DNA of 64,000 bases from an uncultured Pseudothermotoga sp. (lineage in GTDB: Bacteria > Thermotogota > Thermotogae > Thermotogales > DSM-5069), in contig CALKJI010000011.1 of the NCBI GenBank assembly GCA_937995655.1, forward strand, positions 62,001-126,000, in the 5' to 3' direction. The position numbers were made by a program, and so were the translations under genes. The notes below the pieces were generated by a model. That model was not told the origin of the DNA. It made no database searches and saw nothing but the letters and a program-made list of their open reading frames with translations. Below are positions 9,215 through 17,837 of the stretch, in pieces (the first letter of the stretch is position 1; every line of letters starts with the position of its first letter).

Positions 9215-9227
9215 GGAGGACTGGCCA

Positions 9228-10229
9228 ATGCCCGAGTTCAGAAAGGATCCCGTTTTAAAGCGTTGGGTGATAATAGCAACTGAGAGAGCAAAGAGACCGC
9301 ATGATTTTGTGAGACCTAAGGTAGAGGAAAAACCTGCCTTCTGTCCATTTGATTACGGTAATGAACATACGACTCCACCTGAGATTCTTGCATTCAGACC
9401 AGTCGATACTACGCCAAATTCACCGGGCTGGTGGGTAAGGGTCGTACCAAACAAATTTGGTGCAGTTAATCCAGAGCTCCAAGCCAAAAGATATGGTGTT
9501 GGTATGTTTGATGCAATGGATGGCTTTGGATATCATGAAGTGATCGTTGAAACTCCAGATCACAATACTCATCTTGCGTTGATGGATTACAAGCAAGTTG
9601 AAGAAGTTATTTGGGCTTACAAACAAAGGTATGAGACGATTGCAGAGGATAGAAGGATTCAATACGTTCTCATCTTTAAGAACCATGGTCGAGATGCTGG
9701 TGCTTCTCTGCAGCATCCTCACAGCCAATTGATAGCTATTCCAATAGTTCCAAAGAGGGTTCAGGAAGAAATGAGTGGCTCCCAGGAGTATTATTCTTAT
9801 AAAGAACGATGTGTTTTCTGTGACGTCATTGATCAGGAAATGCAAAGGCAAGAAAGGATAGTTGAAGAGAATGATGATTTTGTGTCGCTCGAACCGTTTG
9901 CAGCACGTTTTCCCTTTGAGACTTGGATTATTCCAAAACAACACATGAATAACTTTGGTGATGTCTCAGAAAAACAAGTTAAAGCTTTCGGCAAAATTTT
10001 GAAAAACACACTTTACAGAATATATAAAGCACTTGATAATCCACCTTACAACTTCATGTTGCATACATCGCCGACCAATGGTGAAGGTAAAAATTACTAT
10101 CACTGGCACTTGGAAATCGTGCCCCGTTTGACAAACGTGGCAGGATTTGAGTGGGGCTCGGGTTTCTATATAAACCCAGTTCCACCTGAAGAGGCGACAA
10201 AATATTTACGGACAGTTGAAATACCATGA
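9228..10229 (+). CDS. galT: Galactose-1-phosphate uridylyltransferase
   Basis: A 333-residue HIT-superfamily enzyme of the Leloir pathway exchanging UMP between UDP-glucose and galactose-1-phosphate. The active-site triad HPHSQ lies at about 163-167; the first His is not the nucleophile in GalT, the second is. A CVFC pair near 195-198 and the C-terminal HWHLEIVPR segment also fit the family. It could alternatively act on ADP-sugars, as some related enzymes do. A GAGGAGG site precedes the ATG. Confidence 0.88.
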   Translation: MPEFRKDPVLKRWVIIATERAKRPHDFVRPKVEEKPAFCPFDYGNEHTTPPEILAFRPVDTTPNSPGWWVRVVPNKFGAVNPELQAKRYGVGMFDAMDGFGYHEVIVETPDHNTHLALMDYKQVEEVIWAYKQRYETIAEDRRIQYVLIFKNHGRDAGASLQHPHSQLIAIPIVPKRVQEEMSGSQEYYSYKERCVFCDVIDQEMQRQERIVEENDDFVSLEPFAARFPFETWIIPKQHMNNFGDVSEKQVKAFGKILKNTLYRIYKALDNPPYNFMLHTSPTNGEGKNYYHWHLEIVPRLTNVAGFEWGSGFYINPVPPEEATKYLRTVEIP

Positions 10230-10243
10230 AATTATGGTAAAAT
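10216..10243 (+). promoter_or_regulatory. Promoter for spoVS
   Basis: TTGAAA (10216-10221), a 16-bp spacer and TAAAAT (10238-10243) with an extended TG dinucleotide (TGG-TAAAAT). The -35 lies inside the end of galT. The transcript would start about 30 bases before the spoVS ATG. Confidence 0.6.
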
Positions 10244-10281
10244 TCCTTTGTACAACACTTACTCCAAGGAGGATTGGTAGG

Positions 10282-10554
10282 ATGGAGATTTTGAAGGTTA
10301 GCTCAAGTTCAAATCCGAACAAAGTGGCGGGGGCCATTGCTGGCGCGTTGTCGAAGGCAGACAAAGTCGAAATCCAAGCTATTGGTGCGGGTGCAGTTAA
10401 CCAGGCTGTGAAAGCTATTGCGGTGGCAAGAAGGTTTTTGAATGAGGGTGGGAAGGATATCTACATGATTCCTGGTTTCATCGAAGCTCTGATCGATAAT
10501 GAAACAAGGACTGGGATGTCCTTCAGGGTTTTTGTAACACAAAAACAGTCCTGA
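10282..10554 (+). CDS. spoVS: Stage V sporulation protein S (SpoVS) homolog
   Basis: A 90-residue Alba-like protein with the characteristic N-terminus MEILKVSSSSNPNKVAGAI, the GAGAVNQAVKAIA segment and the C-terminal RTGMSFRVF. In Bacillus, SpoVS affects septation and coat assembly. Homologs in Thermus and Thermotogae occur in non-sporulating hosts and probably bind nucleic acid. The track start (10216) is wrong: ATG 10282 follows AAGGAGG, and the longer frame would cover the promoter. The gene is 4 bases from the next small gene. Confidence 0.93.
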   Translation: MEILKVSSSSNPNKVAGAIAGALSKADKVEIQAIGAGAVNQAVKAIAVARRFLNEGGKDIYMIPGFIEALIDNETRTGMSFRVFVTQKQS

Positions 10555-10558
10555 TCAG

Positions 10559-10801
10559 ATGGATGATGTCCTACAAGAGATAGTTAAGGCTTGTGTTGAA
10601 GATCAGAGAATCTTTCAGATCGTTCAGACTGTTGCAAAAATGACAGAACAAGAGAGAGAACATTTTGAGTCAAAGGTGAAAAATTATTATCTGAGTAGGA
10701 CAGATCAGGAAGATTTGCAGGCTTACGAGTTCTATACTTTCATACTCAGAGAATCAAACGCACAGAGGATAGTGGAAATTGTTTCATCAAGAGGACTTTG
10801 A
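10559..10801 (+). CDS. Small acidic helical protein of unknown function
   Basis: An 80-residue protein I do not recognise. It is charged and predicted to be mostly helical (MTEQEREHFESKVKNYYL), without signal peptide, membrane segment or cysteine pairs. The start ATG is 4 bases past the spoVS stop, so the two are almost certainly cotranscribed and coupled. That placement hints at a joint role with SpoVS but gives no mechanism. Confidence 0.7.
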   Translation: MDDVLQEIVKACVEDQRIFQIVQTVAKMTEQEREHFESKVKNYYLSRTDQEDLQAYEFYTFILRESNAQRIVEIVSSRGL

Positions 10802-10842
10802 GTTTAAATATTTTTATAATTCACTCAGAGTCATTGCAGATG

Positions 10843-10851
10843 TGGTATAAA
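10843..10851 (+). promoter_or_regulatory. Extended -10 element for tRNA-Gly and rpsO
   Basis: TGGTATAAA matches TG-n-TATAAT at five of six hexamer positions. Transcription would begin within about two bases of the tRNA 5' end, so little or no leader would need trimming. Confidence 0.45.
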
Positions 10852-10859
10852 TGTTTTGT

Positions 10860-10934
10860 GCGGGCGTAGCTCAATGGTAGAGCATCAGCTTCCCAAGCTG
10901 AGGGTCGCGGGTTCGAGCCCCGTCGCCCGCTCCA
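10860..10934 (+). tRNA. tRNA-Gly (anticodon CCC)
   Basis: A complete cloverleaf: acceptor GCGGGCG/CGCCCGC, D-arm GCTC..GAGC, anticodon stem TCAGC/GCTGA with loop TTCCCAA, T-loop TTCGAGC, discriminator U and encoded CCA. The anticodon CCC reads GGG. It is followed directly by the rpsO leader, so it may share that transcript. Confidence 0.95.
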
Positions 10935-10990
10935 GACCCTAACTCGGGTATGGGCTTGGACCCTATCTGGGTTAGCGGATTACTTGCGAT
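10935..10990 (+). promoter_or_regulatory. Structured rpsO leader (possible S15 binding site)
   Basis: CTAACTC (10939-10945) can pair with GGGTTAG (10969-10975), one G-U included. Inside it GGGT (10946-10949) pairs with ACCC (10960-10963), while GGG 10952-10954 offers an alternative partner for CCC. Competing pairings just upstream of the ribosome binding site fit S15 feedback control, known for rpsO in several bacteria by different structures. Confidence 0.45.
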
Positions 10991-11002
10991 GGAGGTGCGA
11001 TT

Positions 11003-11266
11003 GTGGATCAAAAGGAGAAGCAGCAGATCATTGAGCAATTCAGAATCAACGAGAAAGACACTGGTTCGATCGAAGTTCAAGTGGCCATCTTGACAGCAAG
11101 GATCAAACATTTAACAGAGCATTTGAAAGCACATCCAAAGGATTTTCATTCAAGGCGTGGCTTGATGAAGATGGTTGGAAGACGTAGGAAGTTTCTCAAG
11201 TACCTGAGAAAGGCAAATCCTGAGTCATACAGAACACTGATTGAGAAATTGAGTCTGAGGAAGTGA
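11003..11266 (+). CDS. rpsO: 30S ribosomal protein S15
   Basis: An 87-residue primary 16S rRNA-binding protein with the typical segments [19 protein letters not shown] and [17 protein letters not shown]. It starts at GTG behind GGAGGTG. The rpsO-pnp order is widely conserved, and an intergenic hairpin here separates the two. The upstream leader can form alternative hairpins that may mediate autoregulation. Confidence 0.97.
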   Translation: MDQKEKQQIIEQFRINEKDTGSIEVQVAILTARIKHLTEHLKAHPKDFHSRRGLMKMVGRRRKFLKYLRKANPESYRTLIEKLSLRK

Positions 11267-11286
11267 AAATTGAAAAGACAAGAAGG

Positions 11287-11306
11287 GCGGGCATCTGCCC
11301 GCTTTT
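11287..11306 (+). terminator. rpsO-pnp intergenic hairpin
   Basis: GCGGGC-ATCT-GCCCGC (11287-11302) followed by TTTT. The short T run suggests partial termination or an RNase processing signal before pnp. Confidence 0.75.
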
Positions 11307-11333
11307 AGTTTCTTAGAAGTAGAGGTGATTCGA

Positions 11334-13466
11334 TTGAGGATATGGAAACGTGAGATTGCTGGAAGGGAATTTCGTGTTGAGCACGGAAAGCTTGCAAAAC
11401 AGGCAAATGGTGCTGTTATGGCACAGATAGGCGAAACAACAGTTCTTGCAACGGTTGTCATGGCTGATTCTGCCACGGAAGGTATCGATTTTGTGCCACT
11501 GACCGTCGAATTTCAAGAACGTTTTTATGCCGCTGGAAAGATACCGGGTGGTTTCGTCAAGCGTGAAGGTAAGCCAAGTGAGATGGCTATTTTGTCGGCA
11601 AGAACAATTGACAGACCTATCAGACCGCTTTTTCCGAAGAATCTTCGAAACGAAGTTCAAGTTGTCGTGACCGTGATTTCGGCCGATATGGTTAATCCAC
11701 CTGATATAGTAGGTGTCCTTGCTACTTCGCTAGCCCTGAACATCTCTGATGTTCCCTTTGATGGTATTGTTGCAGCCGTCAGAGTTGGGTTGATAGACGG
11801 TGAAGTTGTTTTCTTTCCTACTGAAGAACAGCTACAGAAAAGTTTACTTGACATAGTGGTTGCTGGTACAGAAGATGCCATAACAATGGTGGAAGGAGAA
11901 GCCAAAGAAGTAAGTGAATCACAGATGGTGGAGGTTTTGTTCAAGGCACATAGTGTCATCAAGCAGATAATTGATTTTCAAAAACAGATTCTGTCAGAAT
12001 TCAGTGTTACAAAAGTCTGCTTAGAAGAAAAACTTTTACCTGAAGAGATCGCCAATGATTTTGATTCAGTGATTGATGAAAATGAATTGAGGAACAGACT
12101 CCTAACACAGGGCAAAAAGACCCGAAGTGCAGCTTTAGATGAGTACTTTGAAAAGATTTACAGCAGCTTGAAAGAGAAATATGGCGTAGAGAAAGTTGAG
12201 GAACTTTCAGTGCTACTTAGAGGCGCTTATGAAGATAAGCTGAAACACAAGATGAGAAGAATCATAGTAGAAGAAGGTATAAGACTTGATTTAAGAAATC
12301 CAAAGCAGATAAGACCAATAACTTGTGAAGTTGGTTTACTTCCAAGAGTCCACGGCTCAGCCCTTTTCACCAGAGGAGAAACACAGAGCCTTGGAATAGT
12401 TACGCTCGGTGCACCGATGGATGAACAGATTATTGATTCTTTACTCGAAGAGGGAACGAAAAGATTCATGCTTCATTACAATTTTCCACCCTTTTCAACT
12501 GGTGAAGTCAAGCCTTTGAGGGGTCCAAGTCGGCGTGAGATCGGTCATGGCTATCTGGCTGAGAGAGCGCTCAAGTTCATTCTTCCAAAGGAAGATGATT
12601 TTCCTTACACGGTGAGAGTAGTTTCGGAGATACTTGAATCAAATGGTTCATCTTCTATGGCAACGGTTTGCTCTGGTTCACTGGCGTTAATGGATGCAGG
12701 AGTGCCAGTGGCAAAACATGTTGCAGGTGTCGCTATGGGCCTAATATTGGAAAGGGATGCTGAAATAGTCTTGACAGATATACTTGGTGCCGAGGATCAC
12801 TGGGGAGATATGGATTTCAAGGTTGCCGGTACTAAAGATGGTATAACTGCATTCCAGATGGATTGCAAAGTCTCTGGTGTATCGAGAGACCTTCTAGAAA
12901 GAGCTTTGAATCAAGCAAAAGAGGCGAGGTTGTACGTCCTTGAAAAACTCTATGAAACGATTGATAGGCCCAGAGAAAGATTATCTAAATATGTACCTGT
13001 CATCAAAGTGACAAGCGTTGATCCATCCAGGGTTGCCGAAATAATAGGACCCGGTGGTAGGGTTATCAAAGGCATCATAAAAGACTATGACGTTAAGATA
13101 TCTGTTGATGACCTCACTGGAAAAGTAAGTGTCATTGGTGATGACCAAGCAAAGGTCGATGCCGCAATTAGACAGATAAACAGCATTGTGAAAGAAATAA
13201 TTATCGGTGAAATCTTTGAGGGGAAAGTAACTCGTACCGAGCCATTTGGTGTTTTCGTAGAAGTTGCACCAGGAAAAGTTGGATTGCTGCACCAGAGCAA
13301 GCTTGTAAGCAATCTCAAGTCGATCAAATTGGGTGATATCTTGAAAGTTAAGGTAAGTAATATCGATAACAGTGGTAGATTCCAACTTGAGGAAATCCCA
13401 ACTGATCAAGCACAAGATCAGTCGAAGCAGCACAGACCTTACAGAAAAAGTAAGAGAGAAGAATGA
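11334..13466 (+). CDS. pnp: Polyribonucleotide nucleotidyltransferase (PNPase)
   Basis: A 710-residue trimeric 3'-5' phosphorolytic exoribonuclease. Two RNase PH domains are visible ([20 protein letters not shown] in the first, [18 protein letters not shown] in the second) with the helical linker between them. A KH domain ([12 protein letters not shown]) and a C-terminal S1 domain ([15 protein letters not shown]) follow, then a basic tail. Start TTG 11334 is preferred: AGAGGTGA lies 5 bases upstream, whereas the track GTG at 11325 is inside that site. Confidence 0.97.
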   Translation: MRIWKREIAGREFRVEHGKLAKQANGAVMAQIGETTVLATVVMADSATEGIDFVPLTVEFQERFYAAGKIPGGFVKREGKPSEMAILSARTIDRPIRPLFPKNLRNEVQVVVTVISADMVNPPDIVGVLATSLALNISDVPFDGIVAAVRVGLIDGEVVFFPTEEQLQKSLLDIVVAGTEDAITMVEGEAKEVSESQMVEVLFKAHSVIKQIIDFQKQILSEFSVTKVCLEEKLLPEEIANDFDSVIDENELRNRLLTQGKKTRSAALDEYFEKIYSSLKEKYGVEKVEELSVLLRGAYEDKLKHKMRRIIVEEGIRLDLRNPKQIRPITCEVGLLPRVHGSALFTRGETQSLGIVTLGAPMDEQIIDSLLEEGTKRFMLHYNFPPFSTGEVKPLRGPSRREIGHGYLAERALKFILPKEDDFPYTVRVVSEILESNGSSSMATVCSGSLALMDAGVPVAKHVAGVAMGLILERDAEIVLTDILGAEDHWGDMDFKVAGTKDGITAFQMDCKVSGVSRDLLERALNQAKEARLYVLEKLYETIDRPRERLSKYVPVIKVTSVDPSRVAEIIGPGGRVIKGIIKDYDVKISVDDLTGKVSVIGDDQAKVDAAIRQINSIVKEIIIGEIFEGKVTRTEPFGVFVEVAPGKVGLLHQSKLVSNLKSIKLGDILKVKVSNIDNSGRFQLEEIPTDQAQDQSKQHRPYRKSKREE

Positions 13467-13487
13467 ATAATGTGAAAGAGCTTATAG

Positions 13488-13516
13488 TGCCAGCTTTTCT
13501 AAGGCTGGCATTTTTT
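13488..13516 (+). terminator. pnp terminator
   Basis: TGCCAGC (13488-13494) pairs with GCTGGCA (13504-13510) across a 9-base loop and is followed by six T. Confidence 0.85.
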
Positions 13517-13533
13517 GTGGAGGTCGATGTATT

Positions 13534-14763
13534 TTGAAGATAGAAGAGAAGCAGATAGGTTCCAATAGAGTCTATTACTTGCCTGTGAAGGGTGTTAAAA
13601 CTCTGTCAGTAGCCTTTGTTGTCCCAGCAGGTTCAGTACACGAAGATAGAGATTTTGCTGGTACCGCACACTTGTTAGAACATGTTGTCTTCAAAGGTAC
13701 AAAGAACTATGACGAATTTTCTTTAAAGTATGACCTGGAAGTTGTGGGGGGTAGTTTGAATGCCTTCACAACTAAGGATTTTACGGTGTATTATGCACGT
13801 GTTCCCTATTCTCATTTTGAAAAGGCTATAGATATTCTTAGTGAATTGGTATTCAATCCTCTCATTAAAGATGACTCGGTAGAACTTGAGAAATCTGTAG
13901 TCACAGAGGAGATTAAATCTTTCAACGAGGATCATGTCAGTAGAGTGCAAGATCTTTTTGCAGAGAGCATTCTACAAGAACCATATTGTCGACCAGTGAG
14001 TGGATATGAATACACTGTTGCAAAACTTAATTCAGCTGTTTTGAGAGATTTTCACTCCAAAAGGTACGGCAACTTGAGGATAATTGCTGTTGGAAAGATA
14101 ACCAAGGCTTTAACCGAGAAACTTGAAAATGCTGTAAAAAACTTCGATAAGGGTGTTGAAGAGTATGATATTCGAGTCAGTTTTAAGAATGTTTCACGTG
14201 CCTTCGAGGCAAAAAATGATCTGAGCCAGATACATGCAGTTACTGGGCTTCCAATGGATTTTGGGTTAGAGAGCAAAGAATATCCTGCTTTCCTTGTTCT
14301 GAACACTTTGCTTGGCAGTGGCATGAGCTCCATGTTCTTCACTAAAATCAGAGAAAAGCTTGGACTCGTTTATGACATAGATTTGTTGAGTCACGTGTGG
14401 AAAAATAGTTCCTTGATAGGAATATATGCTTCAACAAGCCTTGAAAAGTTCAAAAGGTACGTGCAAGAAGTGAATAGAATTTTTGACGATGCATTCATCT
14501 CTAAGAATTATTTCGATTATGGTAAAAAAAGATTGATGGGGAAACTTCAAATGGTTACGGAAAGCGTTCCGGCAATGTTCGGTTATATTTTAGAGTTCCT
14601 CTTGGCTAAAGTAGAGCCTTTTGACCTGGAACATGTACTCAAGAGAGTCGAGTCTGTGAAATATAGAGACGTTCAAAAAATATGGCAAGAACTTTGTAAA
14701 AGTGAATGGCACTGGTCATTGCTGATACCAAAAGGAAGTGAGGAGTTAGTCAAAATTATATGA
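13534..14763 (+). CDS. M16 family zinc peptidase
   Basis: A 409-residue processing-peptidase-type protein. The inverted zinc motif HLLEH (residues 46-50) gives two His ligands and the catalytic Glu; VVTEEIKS near 122-129 supplies the third ligand. The second half is the usual inactive M16 repeat, with GSGMSSMFFTKIREKLGLVY. Length fits the single-polypeptide bacterial M16B class. TTG start, GGAGG 10 bases upstream. Position after pnp is common in bacteria. The stop overlaps the next start (ATGA). Confidence 0.92.
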   Translation: MKIEEKQIGSNRVYYLPVKGVKTLSVAFVVPAGSVHEDRDFAGTAHLLEHVVFKGTKNYDEFSLKYDLEVVGGSLNAFTTKDFTVYYARVPYSHFEKAIDILSELVFNPLIKDDSVELEKSVVTEEIKSFNEDHVSRVQDLFAESILQEPYCRPVSGYEYTVAKLNSAVLRDFHSKRYGNLRIIAVGKITKALTEKLENAVKNFDKGVEEYDIRVSFKNVSRAFEAKNDLSQIHAVTGLPMDFGLESKEYPAFLVLNTLLGSGMSSMFFTKIREKLGLVYDIDLLSHVWKNSSLIGIYASTSLEKFKRYVQEVNRIFDDAFISKNYFDYGKKRLMGKLQMVTESVPAMFGYILEFLLAKVEPFDLEHVLKRVESVKYRDVQKIWQELCKSEWHWSLLIPKGSEELVKII

Positions 14764-15806
14764 ATGGACAGATTGTATGGAAGAAGGTCGATTCACTTGT
14801 ACCCGGAGACACCTCAATGGAGACTGTGAGAACCAGAAATGATCAGCCTCCCTTAGTCCATTTGGGACAGGTTGTTACGCAAGAGGTCATAGAAACTCTC
14901 AAGGCGAATGATGTGAAGTATCTATGGGTACAAATTTCACAAATCACCCCTCCCGTTGTGAATCCACAAAAAATCGAGAAGTTAAAAGAAGAAATGAAAG
15001 ACATCTTCCAGAGCGCGGTAGAAAAAATGCAAGTGAACAAGAATGAGATCAGAAATCTTTCCAGCGAGATTGTGAATGATATAGTGAAAAACTATTCCGA
15101 TAAGATATCTTTAATCTTTTTGATTCAACAAAACGATGAAGAATATACATATATTCATGAAATTCACGTTGGAATGATATCGGTATTGATAGGTGTAGAG
15201 ATTGGAATGAAAATAAATGACCTGTCACGATTAGCCTTTTCGTCTATAATCCATGACATCGGTAAGATCATGGTTCCAAAGGAAGTTTTGTATGCGCCGA
15301 GGAAGTTAACAGAAAAAGAATTCGAGATGGTGAAAAAACATGTAGAGTACGGTGCCAAGATATGTGAAAAGTCCAATGTAGAGGACCCCAGGATTATAAG
15401 CGGTGTGAGGGATCATCATGAAAAACTCGACGGAACAGGATACCTAAGAGGATTGACGAAGGACCAATTGGGCTTGGAACCAAGAATTATAGCGATCGCA
15501 GATGTCTACGATGCCTTGATTGCAAATCGCTCATATAAACCCTCCTGGTCACCATATAAAGTTGTTTCAGAACTGGTAAAGATGGCATCTTTCAATAAAC
15601 TTGATAAGGAATTGGTTCAAGCTTTTGTTTCTGTAGTCGGACTTTACCCAGTTGGGACCACAGTCCTTCTCAGCAATGGTGAGAAGGCAATCGTTACTGG
15701 AAATACAATGGGCCACAAAACCCGGCCCATTGTTAGAGTTGCCAGTGGAGAATATATAGATCTTGCTGAGGAAAAGAAACTTTCAATCGTTCAGGTTTTG
15801 GATTGA
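14760..15806 (+). CDS. HD-GYP domain protein (probable cyclic di-nucleotide phosphodiesterase)
   Basis: A 348-residue cytoplasmic protein. An N-terminal region of about 110 residues (PPLVHLGQVVTQEVIETL resembles DUF3391-type regions) precedes an HD-GYP domain. H165-D166 lie in IIHDIGKI, and the second motif RDHHEKLDGTGYL ends in GYL instead of the classical GYP. Such enzymes usually hydrolyse c-di-GMP; the altered motif leaves specificity open. It is coupled to the M16 gene by an ATGA overlap, and its last 16 bases overlap the convergent focA. Confidence 0.88.
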   Translation: MNGQIVWKKVDSLVPGDTSMETVRTRNDQPPLVHLGQVVTQEVIETLKANDVKYLWVQISQITPPVVNPQKIEKLKEEMKDIFQSAVEKMQVNKNEIRNLSSEIVNDIVKNYSDKISLIFLIQQNDEEYTYIHEIHVGMISVLIGVEIGMKINDLSRLAFSSIIHDIGKIMVPKEVLYAPRKLTEKEFEMVKKHVEYGAKICEKSNVEDPRIISGVRDHHEKLDGTGYLRGLTKDQLGLEPRIIAIADVYDALIANRSYKPSWSPYKVVSELVKMASFNKLDKELVQAFVSVVGLYPVGTTVLLSNGEKAIVTGNTMGHKTRPIVRVASGEYIDLAEEKKLSIVQVLD

Positions 15807-16597
15807 ACACTGGGTTTGTAATAGCTTAGATAGTAGAAAGCCGTTACAAAGATACCGGGTCCAACTATATTTCCAAGTGTGGCTCCGATGATATTCTTCC
15901 AGAAACCTGTCCAGTTCAAAGTTTCAGGGCCAAAATTCGAGGCAGCCTTTATGAAAAGACCTATCGGTATCAAAGACATATTGGCAACACTGTGCTCAAA
16001 GCCTATGGCAACGAAGGTCATTATTGGGAAGAATATACCCAATATTTTGCCTTCAACAGTATCAGCAGCTATTGCGAGTATCACAGCCAAGTCAACGAGT
16101 ATATTGCACAATATACCTCTAAAAAAGATTGCATTGAAGCTTAGAGTAACTTTGGCATTGGCAACGGAGATCGCAGTTTTTCCAAAATCATTTACCGCTT
16201 GTCCAACACCCCAGAGATTTGTTTGAACAAGCATCCAGGCGATCAAGAGTGAGCCAATAAGGTTAAAGAAATACACAACTAACCAGTTCCTTAACATCTG
16301 CCTCAGTGTTATCTTCTTTGCGTACAGCGAGGTCAACATGAGGACATTCCCCGTGAAGAGTTCGGCGCCAGCTATGACAACAAGCATGAGGCCCACCGTG
16401 AAGAACGCCCCTCCAAGGACTTTCTTCAGACCGTAAGGTTCTACCTGCGTCATCGCTGTGAGTGCCATGATACCACCAAAGCCTATGTACATGCCTGCAA
16501 GGATACCAAGAAGTGCCATCTGGACGATGCTTAGTTTCGCCTTTTTCACAGACACTTCCTCTACGATGGTCTTTTGAATCTCAACAGGTGATTTCAT
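15791..16597 (-). CDS. focA: Formate/nitrite transporter (FocA/NirC family)
   Basis: A 268-residue inner-membrane channel of the FNT family with about six hydrophobic segments and typical sequences GMYIGFGGIMAL, FTGNVLMLTS and GFEHSVANM. FNT proteins pass formate, nitrite or hydrosulfide; the formate dehydrogenase operon argues for formate. ATG 16597 overlaps the fdhD stop (ATGA) and lies 6 bases past AGGAGG, so it is preferred to the GTG six bases upstream. It is the last gene of the fdhA-mobA-fdhD-focA operon. Confidence 0.92.
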   Translation of the reverse strand: MKSPVEIQKTIVEEVSVKKAKLSIVQMALLGILAGMYIGFGGIMALTAMTQVEPYGLKKVLGGAFFTVGLMLVVIAGAELFTGNVLMLTSLYAKKITLRQMLRNWLVVYFFNLIGSLLIAWMLVQTNLWGVGQAVNDFGKTAISVANAKVTLSFNAIFFRGILCNILVDLAVILAIAADTVEGKILGIFFPIMTFVAIGFEHSVANMSLIPIGLFIKAASNFGPETLNWTGFWKNIIGATLGNIVGPGIFVTAFYYLSYYKPSVQSKT

Positions 16598-17280
16598 TGA
16601 CACACCTCCTTTATCCTTTGAGGGTTAGTGTATATGTTCATTCTGTTTTCTCTCACAAATCCTATGAGGGTAAGATTGAATCTTTCGGAAAATTCAATTG
16701 CACTGGACATGACTGGTGCTTTCGATGCCAGTATTTCAATACCTGCTAAGACACACTTAAGACACATCTCCAAAGGGAGTCTTCCACTACTCAAAAGTAT
16801 CTTTTTTGTGGGATCTACGTTGTTTTTGACAAGCCAGCCTACAACTTTATCGACTGCGTTGTGCCGACCGATATCTTCAAATTTGACGAGGCATTTACCA
16901 TCTGCCGTGTAAAGACCAGCCAGGTGAACGGCACCAGTTTGTTTGTGCAAAGTGTTATTCAAAAGATCCTTCATTGAATTTACTATCGTTGATGCATCGA
17001 CGAAGGTTTTGAAATCAAGAGATTTTGGTTGGACCTTTTCAGATTTTGAAATATTCAAGTGCACACTTTTTAAATCTGAACTGAAAGTCCATTCGATGGG
17101 TCTTAAGCCACTGTATAAAAGCCTCCCGATGGCTAATTCTTCTAAATCCGTTGCGTAACAATGCATTTCTTCAACAAAATGGTTGCTCACATAGAATTCA
17201 ATTAAGCTATCTTCAATTATTTGATCCTCTATTATTTGGTAGCTTCCATCGATCTTTACCTTGTAGACTCTTCTGAACAC
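16594..17280 (-). CDS. fdhD: FdhD-like accessory protein lacking the usual CXXC loop
   Basis: A 228-residue protein of the FdhD family, which passes sulfur from a cysteine desulfurase to bis-MGD of formate dehydrogenase. The family core is clear: KQTGAVHLAG near 113, EDIGRHNAVDKVVG at 135-148, LLSSGR and LIGFVRENRMNIYT. The persulfide-carrying CXXC of E. coli FdhD, expected just before KQTG, is absent; residues 82-112 have no cysteine. A different CXXC (C173-C176, EMCLKC) sits after the SSGR motif. GTG start behind AGAGGTGA. It overlaps mobA by 25 bases and focA by 4. Confidence 0.88.
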   Translation of the reverse strand: MFRRVYKVKIDGSYQIIEDQIIEDSLIEFYVSNHFVEEMHCYATDLEELAIGRLLYSGLRPIEWTFSSDLKSVHLNISKSEKVQPKSLDFKTFVDASTIVNSMKDLLNNTLHKQTGAVHLAGLYTADGKCLVKFEDIGRHNAVDKVVGWLVKNNVDPTKKILLSSGRLPLEMCLKCVLAGIEILASKAPVMSSAIEFSERFNLTLIGFVRENRMNIYTNPQRIKEVCQ

Positions 17281-17837
17281 ACTGTCACCTCTAAGGAGAT
17301 TAGATCTGACTTAGTGTTTACATTGATAAAACTCTGCCTCCAGTTGGATATCTTTTCAAAGAAATCTTCTTCCAAGTATAATACTCGTGATCGATTGAAG
17401 GCTGCACGAAAGGAATTATCTGCAAGCCTCATGGACCATCTAAGGTTTTCTTGAATTCTTTTGTTATAAATGGCATGCAAAGGATGGAGGCCGTCGGCTA
17501 ACTTGGGTACAAGAGCATCTATATCTCGTTTTTCGAATAATTGGCACATAGACCTCAAAACCTCTGGCATGATTAAAGGCATATCGCATCCGACGACAAA
17601 TACATGATCATCAAGTATCTCAAGTGCCGTTAGGACACCGCCTAGAGGACCAGCAGTGTAATGATCCTCTATGAACTTCATCTCTTTGTATGGCTTGCCA
17701 ACTAGTATAACTTGTTCAAAGACCCTGCTCAATCTCTCAAAAACATGCTCTATCATAGGCTTTGTTTGTAATAGGTATTCACTCTTGTCCTCCCCAAATC
17801 TCTTTGATTTGCCACCGTTTAAGATGACACCAATCAT
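17256..17837 (-). CDS. mobA: Molybdenum cofactor guanylyltransferase
   Basis: A 193-residue nucleotidyltransferase that joins GMP to molybdopterin to make the MGD cofactor. The family start LNGGKSKRFGEDK gives the GTP-binding loop, and GCDMPL near residue 79 holds the metal-binding Asp. TAGPLGGVLTALE is also typical. It overlaps the end of fdhA (ATGA) and the start of fdhD. Its position directly downstream of fdhA supports MGD supply to that enzyme. The specificity (GTP rather than CTP) is inferred from context. Confidence 0.9.
   Translation of the reverse strand: MIGVILNGGKSKRFGEDKSEYLLQTKPMIEHVFERLSRVFEQVILVGKPYKEMKFIEDHYTAGPLGGVLTALEILDDHVFVVGCDMPLIMPEVLRSMCQLFEKRDIDALVPKLADGLHPLHAIYNKRIQENLRWSMRLADNSFRAAFNRSRVLYLEEDFFEKISNWRQSFINVNTKSDLISLEVTVCSEESTR

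Noticed and set aside
9420-9944. 174-residue minus-strand ORF inside galT
   Set aside because: It is entirely antisense to a well-supported galT with complete active-site motifs.
11225-11660. Minus-strand ORFs across rpsO-pnp
   Set aside because: They are shadows of rpsO and pnp with low-complexity composition and no start signals.
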